From: Adiantum capillus-veneris
Lineage: Eukaryota; Streptophyta; Polypodiopsida; Polypodiales; Pteridaceae
DNA: 64,000 nucleotides
Reading direction: 5' to 3'
Assembly: GCA_014529385.2 (NCBI GenBank)
Contig: CM043944.1
Span: forward strand, 48,898,768-48,962,767
In this document: piece after piece, positions 56,388 to 64,000 of the stretch
Position numbering within the stretch: the stretch's first letter is position 1
How the letters are laid out: the number at the start of each line of letters is the position of its first letter
Translations under genes and position numbers: made by a program
Notes under the pieces: model-generated
Database searches by the model: none
Told to the model about the DNA's origin: nothing
What the model saw: the letters and a program-made list of their open reading frames with translations, nothing else

Positions 56388-57660
56388 TTGTTACTTCTGA
56401 GGAAAGATTGGACGTGGATAATTATCCTATGTGGTCTTACATGATGCAACATGTCCTTGTGTCAAAGGGTGTTTGGAACATTGTGTAGGGCATTGATGCA
56501 CGTCCTGCTTGTGAGGATGTAGGCGATGTTGAGGATGTTGCATATTTTGGTGGCAGGATTGCTGCCGTCACTGTTGTTTTGCCTACAGCTGAGCAAGCTC
56601 GTTGGGATGTAAAAGATGCACATGCTCATACATTGATTGTGTTGTCACTGAAGTGCACTATTACTCTCAAGAATTATTCAGAAAAATCTACAAAATAGGC
56701 TTGGGATATTCTAGCTAGTCTTTATGCAAGTCACAATGAGGCAAAAATTGCGAGTTGGAGTCAAAGATTATGCATGAGGAAGATGACATGCCACACTTTC
56801 CTTGATGGTATCAAGGATATCAATGAGAAAATTATTTTTGCAAATGAAGTCATTTCAAACAGTTCCCTTGTGTAGACTATTCTTGATGCCTTGCCAGATT
56901 CTTACCAGACTTTTGCCAGTAGTTCGATACTTGACTCAAGAAAATCCTGAAGTTGTCAAGTTTAATGCGTTATGCACATTGTTGTTGCAAGAGCCACTTT
57001 CTAGAAAAAACAAGACTAGACAGTGTGTAGTTGAGCAAGTCTTTATTGTTTCTCGGTGGTAACAACAGTGTAGCCACTTCTCATGGTTCTTCTATGAGTG
57101 GTACATCACCTGTTATACTGATGATTTTGATGGCAGCAATTTGTCTGGTAATTTTGGTGATAGGGAAAAAAAAGATGCGTTGCCATTATTGTAAAGCTAT
57201 TGACCATTGGATCAATCATTGTCTTAAGTTGAAGGTCAAATAGGCTAAAATAAAGAGGCCGGTTCCCCTGCTAATGCTGGTTCCACTAGTGTAGTACTTT
57301 GATAATGGTATTACAAAGCACATTACCTCTCATTATGACTTGTTTACCTCTCTTGAGGATGTCCCTCATGGGAACTCAGTCACTTGTGCTAACAATGCCT
57401 CTTGTCTGGTTCAAGCAGGGACTTGGAAACATTGTGCTTACTACTGCAAATGGCAATTATTTCACACTTGTTGATGCAGTGTATGTACATGGGATCAAGA
57501 AGAATATTTTTTATGTATCTGCACTTGCTAAACTTGGACTTGTAGTCAAATATGTGGATGACAAATGTAGAGTACATGATCTCAGTTTTGGTGATGAACT
57601 TGTTGCATTTGGCATTTTATGTTGTGGGCTATATAAGCTCACTTTGTATGACAAGTGTGG
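56388..57660 (+). pseudogene. Copia-1 gag, zinc knuckle and protease remnant
   Basis: Gag starts near 56388 with 'EERLDVDNYPMWSYMMQHVL'. It continues through 'KSTK', 'AWDILASLYASHNEAKIASW' and 'IILDALPDSYQTF'-like text, interrupted by TAGs at about 56487, 56695 and 56873. The zinc knuckle CHYCKAIDHWINHC lies at 57181-57222. Protease-type text follows ('DNGITKHITSHYDLFTS' at 57301, with D-N-G for D-S-G; 'NGNYFTLVDAVYVHGIKKNI' at 57450). The pre-integrase region is barely recognisable up to about 57960. It encodes nothing functional. Confidence 0.78.
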
Positions 57661-57959
57661 GTAGAATTTTTCCAATGTAGTTGTGGAGTCTAAGGCTATG
57701 TCAGATGCAAAATTTTGGAGCATTTGAACATCTGAATTTTTCTAGTTTTCTATGTTTGCAAAAATCTCATATGATTGCTTCTTTGCCACCTCTTGAAGCA
57801 CCTGTCAAACATGCTGTATTTTGGGTAAAAGTAAGTGCTGAAAGTTTCCAAAGGATGGTTTAATTAGGTCCACATGCACGCTGCAACTTGTGCATAGTGA
57901 TGTTTGCGGGCCCATGCAAATTATTTCATTGTTTAATTACCTTTACTTTGTGACTTTCA

Positions 57960-58499
57960 GATTGGGCTGGTTGTTTTGACACGTGAGTGTCCTCAAGTGG
58001 TTTTTGTTTCATGCTCGGTAGTTCATGTATCTCATGGTTGAGCAAGAAGAAACCTACTGTGGACACTTCTAGTTGTGAGGCTAAGTACATGGAACTCTTC
58101 ACAGCTACAATTAAGTATGTATGGCTCAGACGCCTTATGACTGATTTGGGTGTTGGACAAGGAATTACCAACACTACCTATACTAAAAGTCAGAGCGCAT
58201 TGGCAGTTGTGAGGAACCTAATTTTTCATGCTCACACAAAGATCATTGAGGTGCATTACTACTATGTCAGGGAGAGGCACTCAGTAAGAGAGATCAGCTT
58301 CACTTATGTGCCAACACAGGACAACCTTGGAAATATTTTCACAAAGGCATTGTCTCATGAGAAGTACTATGAAAAGCTTTGGGCTTACTCCCCTTTGTGG
58401 GCTAATCATGTCCTTAGGGCATGTCACTTCCCTATACTCTATGTGCTAGCTCTTGTTCATCGCATCACTTGCAAGGGGGATTTGTTACCATATATGTGA
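57960..58499 (+). pseudogene. Copia-1 RNase H region
   Basis: 'GFCFMLGSSCISWLSKKKPT', 'DTSSCEAKYMELFTATIKYV', 'WLRRLMTDLGV', 'KSQSALAVVRN', 'HAHTKIIEVHYYYVRERH' and 'YVPTQDNLGNIFTKALS' are the ordered motifs of copia RNase H and the pol C-terminus. The frame is open for 170 codons from 57987. At its start a 'DWAGCFD'-like stretch is fused directly to pre-integrase-like DNA, so integrase and RT were deleted in one step or never present in this lineage. Confidence 0.85.
58483..58494 (+). repeat. First 12 bp of the copia-1 3' LTR
   Basis: TGTTACCATATA follows the purine tract. It equals the start of the 5' LTR and is cut by the second copia element. The last five bases (ATATA, 58490-58494) are the duplicated target. 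Confidence 0.9.
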
Positions 58500-58730
58500 A
58501 TGCACGTGTGCACGGATGCGTGCGTGCGTGCACAGTGCGATGCGTGCGGGGAAAGGGAGAAGCACAAGACAGTGTGGGTGGAGAAATCTTAAGAAGTGAC
58601 TCAAGTGAGTGAGGTGCTCCTTATTCTTATATATAGAAAGAATAAGGAAGTGTGTATACATAGTGGGTTGGTGGCCGGTGGACATCGGACGTCCAGCCCC
58701 GGGCAGAGGCGTAGTGACTTTATCCCAACA
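58495..58730 (-). repeat. 3' LTR of the nested copia element
   Basis: 236 bp. It shares with 62116-62358 the blocks 'GAGAAGCACAAGACA', 'AAGAAGTGACTCAAGTGAGT', 'AGAAAGAATAAG', 'AAGTGTGTATACA' and 'CTTTATCCCAACA'. It contains GCGT-rich repeats near its left end. Confidence 0.88.
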
Positions 58731-59761
58731 ATCCCCCCCTTAAAGGTGATGGACCAATAAGTGAAACCTACTAGCTAAACTACTAGTATGTACAAGAAAC
58801 TAGGAGAGAGACTCTCTCAACCTATGCCCACTGGCTCACTCCGTCAATCTACACGCAGCTGTATTGGATCTGGTGGTAGGCGAGTGTGTGTACTCACGCT
58901 AGAGCCTGCATGTAAATCCCGCAGACAACTCTGTATGGTCTACAAATCTCCACAAAGCGTCATGCTAGTGTCATCCACCGTATGACTTATTATCCCTACG
59001 TCAAATGCTTCCAACACTGTCTATAGCTGCTAAGTCGAGTCTCGACACAAGTAGGTCGTACATGAGATGCCCGAATGTTGAAGAAATTTGTGAAAACATG
59101 GCTATTTTAGTTTCTCCTACACTATGTCCCTCTCACCCATAGGCAGAACTGTGTATCTTGCATTTAACTCATTAGACTCTAGCATAAGCATGTCAAAAAA
59201 CTCCATATATGTCATCTGTGTCTATGTCTCTAGGGAGCAGACCTGCTCTACCTCTGTCTGCACAAAGTCTGACAACACCTGCTATGTCTCATTAGAGCAC
59301 TGCCACTCTCTCTCTGTCTCTATAGAGTCTACTAGCACATCCTACACAACTAAATGCTCTATCTTGTGAGCATGGTGGAGCTCACCTGTGAAAGAAACAC
59401 ATCTCGTCTCTTTCTCAAAGCATGCCAGCAAAAAAATCAAGACTACACCGTCTCAAACCTCAGACATATGCATAGGATATACCAAGACACTACGGGCTCC
59501 TCTAGCAACAATCACTAGTGAACTGCAATGCATCTGGAAAAACTACTCTCTAAGCAGTATCTGCTGACAACAACCAAAGTTTGCTAATTGTCTCACTGAG
59601 ATCAAGCTCTATGTCAGTTGAGGAACATAGCGTACATGTCATAGTGTGTATGGTACACCACTGGTAAAAGACAAACAAACATCTCCTGCACCCTCTATGT
59701 CCAACACCGAACCATCAACCAAGTGTAGACAACCAAAACTCCCACTAGAGAATGTGCTAAA

Positions 59762-60118
59762 CTAGTCACGATACAGTGTGACATGGAAAACCGCATCCTC
59801 ATCTAACAACCAACATAGAGTAGTGTCATTGCACAAAGACATGTAATCAAGAGGAATGCTAAAGGCAAATGTGACATCACCATCCCTGGAATATGAAGCC
59901 ATTGCTCTAGCATGTGTTAAAACCTCATGTGCACCACACATACATCTTTGTTGTTGTCTCATATGTCTGAAATAGTGACATCTAATGTGCCTCGTGTGAT
60001 TGCAATGCCAACAACGCAAGTATCGGCAAGAATGAGACCATCTACTCTCAAAAGTCACCGTAGTGGACTCTACACTATCACACATATCTGCAACCATAAG
60101 TGAATGGCTAAGAGCCAA
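59762..60118 (-). pseudogene. Nested copia: zinc-knuckle-like and protease remnant
   Basis: The frame has 'CWHCNHTRHIRCHYFRHMRQ', a knuckle-like C-x2-C-x4-H block with altered spacing before the last Cys. It ends with 'LCWLLDEDAVFHVTLYRD', which follows the copia protease pattern W-L-L-D-S-G-A-S-x-H-V-T with the catalytic D-S-G changed to D-E-D. The order and strand fit a minus-strand copia element. The identification is moderate because only two motifs survive. Confidence 0.6.
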
Positions 60119-60737
60119 AGTATGGCAAGAAATCTAGGAAAAATCTCGCAAAATTTTCCCTATAAAGTGAGAAAAACCTCAAGTACAATCTCAACCATAA
60201 ACCATGCCAAACTGGCAACAAAGTGGGAGGTAACTCGACCACTACACAACGTTCAAAAGCATGATCAAATGCATCAAAGCTGACGCTCACGTATGCATAA
60301 ACCAACTCCAAAATTTTCAAACTCTACAAGCATAATCAACCTAGGACAAACTACTCAGCTCAGCATAAAGAGCATAACTGTATACGCAAGTAGAGAGAAA
60401 ACTAGCTCAAAAAACATTCCATAAGAGAAATTTTTTGCAAAAAAACTGCAAAAACATGTGAAACCTATGATTGCCTGTTTGTAGCCACACAAGCATAGGC
60501 TAATCCTAACTCCTGCGAGGGTGGACACAAGAACACCAAACTATGTCCAAATAGACAAAACCTATAAAAGTGAGAGTGAACACTCAATCACTGTCAAAGT
60601 GAGAGTCTAGCTCGACCCCATTAAACCATCAGAGCAAACTGTAGATATGCATAAACCATGGTGAGAATCTAGAAAAAATCCTACAGAGTTTCCCCTGAAG
60701 ACTGAGCAAAAACTCAAAAAACTCACCAAATACGCAT

Positions 60738-61385
60738 GAAAATAGACATTCAATGTCTCAGTAGAAAAATTCACAAATGGCATGCATAGCAATTGCCAAA
60801 ACCCTGGCAAAACAGCTCACTCTTGATTGAGTGGCTTTATGGACGTATACATGTCCAAAAACACCTGTAAACCTACAAACCTACTACATGCGAGCTATGG
60901 TTTGCTCAAAATGTATCCACATAATGCATATATAGCATGAAACTGCACAAGACCGTACAAAAACTGCTCTCTAGTGCTCCACACAATCCTGCAATGTGCA
61001 TAAAACCGCATGCGGATGTGTAAAGATCCAAGAGTCACATCCCAAAGCATCACTTCTATATGAAAGAAAATAGACATTCAATGTCTCAGTAGCAAAATTC
61101 ACAAATGGCATGCATAGAAACTGCCAAAACAGCTCACTCTTGATTGAGTGGCTCTATGGACGTATACATGTCCAAAAACACATGTAAACCTACAAACCTA
61201 CTACCTGCGAGCTATGGTTAGCTCAAAATGTATCCACATAATGCATATATAGCATGAAACTGCACAAGACCGTGCAAAAACTGCTCTCTAGTGCTTCACA
61301 CAATCCTGCAATGCGCATAAAACTGCATGCGGATGTGTAAAGATCCAAGAGTCACATCCCAAAGCATCACTTCCATATGAAAAAA
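60738..61385. repeat. 328-bp tandem duplication inside the nested copia element
   Basis: The unit beginning GAAAATAGACATTCAATGTC at 60738 is repeated from 61066, with a period of 328 bp. The copies are near-identical, with a few substitutions and a 12-bp difference ('CCCTGGCAAAA'). Confidence 0.9.
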
Positions 61386-62044
61386 CAAGGTGAATTCTCT
61401 CTCAAATAGCACCACATTGTGCCATACATTGTCAAAGATGCAAACCACATCACTCTCTACAATGTAGGAACTAAACTGTGAAAGTTTGATATATCAAGAT
61501 TGTTGACAGGCTGCTACAAAAACTTCAGCGCTCAAAAATTCAAAATTTTGATATAACCAACACATCTACAACGTGCCAAAACCTCAGGGTAGACTTGTGG
61601 ATCACATGTATCCACGTCCGGGTGTGAGAAATATGCCAAAAACCTTCGTTTTCGGTCCAAAAATGCAGCATAAACTTGTTGTTATTGCACTCGCTGTAAT
61701 TCAGAGCAGAATTTTAGAAAATGGACAATAACAGTGCATCTAGAATGTGCCGAAATCCCAACCTAGACTCCTGGATCATTTCCATCCGTCTCTGTGTGAC
61801 AAAGATACGCAAAAATGATTGTTTTGGTAGTCAAAAAATAGCAAAAACGAGCTGCAATACTTCTTGTTCCTTCTCTTTCTCTGCAAAATTCAGCAATGTC
61901 TTGCTGTAAAATCTCTATACAAGCTGAATATACATGCCTAAGGTGAGATCTAACGTGTCAAGCCATATCCACCACCGCTGAGCTCAAGCCACCATAGCCG
62001 AGCTACGTCGCTTCCGTCTCGTTGGGAAGCCGTCACGCGTGCAG

Positions 62045-62115
62045 TTCGCCGACGTAGCTTTGATACCACTTGTGAGTCCATACGTGTCATTCTCCACCGT
62101 ATCTCTCATACCACT
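62045..62115 (-). promoter_or_regulatory. Primer-binding region of the nested copia element, duplicated
   Basis: On the minus strand the LTR end ...CACTCACA is followed by AGTGGTATGAGAGATACG and, about 50 bases later, ACTCACAAGTGGTATCAAAGC. The second resembles the initiator-Met site TGGTATCAGAGC. The LTR-end-plus-primer segment appears to have been duplicated during integration or recombination. Confidence 0.6.
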
Positions 62116-62358
62116 TGTGAGTGCACGTGTACGCGGATACGTGTGTGCGTGAACGGTGCACTGCTGTGTAGGGAAGGGGAGAAGCACAAGACAATGTGGC
62201 TAGAGCAACCTCAAGAAGTGACTCAAGTGAGTGAGGTTCTCTTTATTCTTATGTATAGAAAGAATAAGAAAGTGTGTATACACAGTGGTGGGTGGCTGAC
62301 CAACGAACAACATCAGACGTTTGGCCCCAAGCAAAGGCATAGCGCCTTTATCCCAACA
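62116..62358 (-). repeat. 5' LTR of the nested copia element
   Basis: 243 bp, TGTGAGTGCACG to CTTTATCCCAACA on the plus strand. It differs from the other LTR at many sites, so the insertion is not very recent. Confidence 0.85.
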
Positions 62359-62363
62359 ATATA

Positions 62364-62588
62364 CATGTGGTAGTGATGTGTGTGAACACACTTAGGACCG
62401 CCAGGGCATTTTTCCATCACTAGGAGGATTTTTCCCCCGTGAATTGTATATACTCCCATCACTCTAGAGCGAGCTCTAGGGCTATCTATCTTCCATTGCA
62501 CACTAAGTAAAACACTCTCTATTGTGTTCCTTGAGCTTCCTTGTCTTCTCCAAGCTGTGTGTGTTTTCCTGCAACCCTAATTCCAACA
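62364..62588 (+). repeat. Remainder of the copia-1 3' LTR
   Basis: It continues CATGTGGTAGTGATGTGTGT and ends AATTCCAACA, matching 55751-55965 of the 5' LTR. With 58483-58494 it makes a complete LTR of 237 bp. Confidence 0.9.
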
Positions 62589-62593
62589 CATCA

Positions 62594-64000
62594 AAATAGT
62601 ATTTCTTATCTCCTCTCCTTTATGCAATTGTATCAAATTCTCTGGGATGGCTTATCAAAGACTTCATTAGACAAGGGAAACTAGAAGTAGTAAACATCCA
62701 AGGTGCAAAAGTCCAACTCTGCCTTCATTAGACAAGGGAAACTAGAAGTAGTAAACATCCAAGGTGCAAAAGTCCAACTCTGCCTTCAACAATTTGTTGA
62801 TGATACTAATGCCTTGGTACAAAATAACCAGTAGTCAATAGAAATTTTTTGGTATTTTATTAACACTTTCTATCTTGCCAATGGTTTGGACATTAACCAT
62901 GAAAAACCGAGTTTCAGATCTTCCAAGGGCAATTGTCCAAACATCATTACACAAGCAAGTTGTAAATCTAATAAGGAAAAATCTTCATATTACTTGGGAT
63001 ACCAATGGGTTTTGATGTGTCTTTCAAGTAGAGATGGGATTGGGTATTTGGAAAGTTTAGAAAAAGGTTTTTTGCTGGAAAAATCATTCAACCTAACATT
63101 ATAGCAAGAGTGTTTGTGTTGAACTAGTTCTTGCTTTCTTCCCCAATCTATTTCTTGTCCTATTGGTATCCTTCTCAAGGATAGCTCAATAAAGTTTACT
63201 CACTCTCAAAAGGAGGTTTATTTGGGGTGGAAACATGATTCAAAAAGTTGCCTAACAAGTATGTTGCTGACCCAAAGATCAAGGTGGGCTAGGCATCCTC
63301 AACATTCAAAGTTGGCCAACAAGTGGACTATGAGGGCTTGCTACTTCCACTGATTTTTGTGCCATTCTCCTCAAAAGGAAGATCCAATCTTTCCATGTGC
63401 AAACGTATAGATCTTGGAAAGGGATGTCACTTCAAGAATTGCTCACCTCTAATGTTGAATTTGTTCTTAAAGGTTCTGTCTTGTCCTACAGAATTTGAAA
63501 GTCTTGGAACATTCACAAGAAAAAGTAGAATCCACTTGTGTTCTGGATATCTTCTGCCCAATTTTGTTTACAGGACTCTATCTGGCTTGGCAGAGTTGGA
63601 TGTAACCAAAACTGGCTGTTGTCTAGAGAGAACACAAGTGCTTCAAAGCAGGGATTAGATGTTGGAAGAATTTCTTTAAAGATGGTAATTTTCCTACTAA
63701 GGAGCTTTAGACTAGATTCCAAATCTCATAGGGATGTGCTGACCTTGTCCATTCAAGATGTATTGTCTATCAAGAAAATTTACAAAGATGTTTCAAGGGG
63801 CACTCTTACTCTATCAGTTCTCACATATGTCAGTTTATTGACTCCAGATAGGGTATGAACAAGAGCTTGGTAAGAAAACTTAACCTTAGATGGTATTTAT
63901 CTTGGTCAGCAAAATAGTGGAGTTATATGTTCAAATGTATATGGGCCTACCCTCTCAACATCAAACACAACAATCTGATGTGGCTAGTTTCTTCACCAAG
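62594..64000 (+). pseudogene. LINE reverse transcriptase remnant, running off the window
   Basis: 'LIKDFIRQGKLEVVNI' leads to the catalytic region 'CLQQFVDDTNALVQNN' at about 62775-62825. Next come an 'ANGLDINHEKPSF' block (62878), 'YYLGYQWVL' (62990), 'PIYFLSYWYPSQG' (63145) and 'ADPKIKVG' (63270). Near the end are 'WSYMFKCIWAYPLNIKHNN' (63920) and 'LMWLVSSP'. The same motifs occur at 48250-48875, so the two are one family (plant L1-type). A 61-bp tandem duplication (62662-62783) and several indels break the frame. The RT start lies left of the copia-1 insertion and was not found. Confidence 0.75.
62662..62783. repeat. 61-bp tandem duplication inside the LINE
   Basis: Two apparently identical copies beginning CTTCATTAGACAAGGG, period 61 bp. 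Because 61 is not a multiple of three it shifts the RT frame just before the catalytic box. Confidence 0.92.

Larger units (their letters stand above)
58495..62358 (-). mobile_element. Second Ty1/copia-type element nested in the copia-1 3' LTR
   Basis: Its ends, read on the plus strand, are TGTGAATGCACG and TATCCCAACA. ATATA is duplicated at 58490-58494 and 62359-62363. LTRs are 58495-58730 and 62116-62358. The orientation is minus: a purine tract (AAGGGGGGGAT) lies next to the LTR at 58731-58741, and primer-site-like sequence lies next to the LTR at 62116. Coding traces are a zinc-knuckle-like and protease region at 60118-59762. Most of pol was not recognised, so it is non-autonomous or very decayed. 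Because it interrupts copia-1, it is the younger of the two. Confidence 0.88.
55734..62593 (+). mobile_element. Ty1/copia element 1 with CATCA target duplication, internally deleted
   Basis: 5' LTR 55739-55965, primer site about 55969-55980, gag, zinc knuckle, protease, RNase H, purine tract about 58471-58480, and a 3' LTR split into 58483-58494 and 62364-62588. CATCA flanks the element at 55734-55738 and 62589-62593. Without the nested element the copy is about 2.98 kb. Integrase and reverse transcriptase are missing: the text goes directly from the pre-integrase region to RNase H at about 57960. Even before decay this copy would have depended on other copia elements. Confidence 0.9.

Overview
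The window looks like nuclear DNA from a land plant, made almost entirely of layered transposable elements with no clearly functional host gene. The evidence for a plant is a Ty3/gypsy chromovirus with a chromodomain, Ty1/copia elements primed by initiator Met tRNA, a CACTA element with an intron-containing transposase-type gene, hAT-like MITEs, plant-type LINE tails and a plant-type Sec14-like pseudogene. The exceptional density of long (GA)n/(CT)n tracts, and a Helitron that carries an endonuclease, made me think of a fern or another seed-free plant. That is inference; the species cannot be read from the sequence.

Layout: 1-13.3 kb holds degenerate retroelement scraps: a tRNA-Asp-type primer site, a LINE zinc-finger tail, gypsy gag/PR/RT and a reversed gypsy RNase H/integrase. 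It also holds a MITE with long inverted repeats. 13.3-21 kb holds hAT-like MITEs, one with an exact 8-bp target duplication, around a nearly intact non-LTR retrotransposon at about 15.33-19.95 kb (minus strand). Its ORF2 is an uninterrupted 1126 codons; its ORF1 has one stop. About 21.5-34.6 kb is a decayed Helitron: RPA-like module, HUH Rep, PIF1-type helicase, then an apurinic-type endonuclease. A 5538-bp CACTA element (27292-32829, TSD TGA) interrupts the helicase. An intron of that CACTA element's gene contains a 1338-bp element with perfect 15-bp TIRs and TTAA flanks.

34.6-48.9 kb has a SINE-like unit, chromovirus copy A (36568-41189, plus strand, 5' truncated), a Sec14-like pseudogene (41580-42872), a copia gag-protease remnant, a LINE tail and another TIR element. 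48876-55390 is chromovirus copy B (minus strand) with its 3' LTR but no 5' LTR. 55739-62588 is a copia element (TSD CATCA) that lost integrase and reverse transcriptase. Its 3' LTR is split by a second copia-like element (58495-62358, TSD ATATA, opposite orientation). The window ends in a decayed LINE.

The genes do not form a host pathway. They work in sets within each element: ORF1+ORF2 for LINE retrotransposition; gag-PR-RT-RH-INT-chromodomain for the chromovirus; RPA/Rep/helicase/endonuclease for the Helitron; transposase-type products for the CACTA. Almost all are broken. The nesting gives a relative order of events: Helitron, then CACTA, then the TTAA element; and copia, then the second copia. 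All calls come from reading motifs and repeats by eye; no database search was run.
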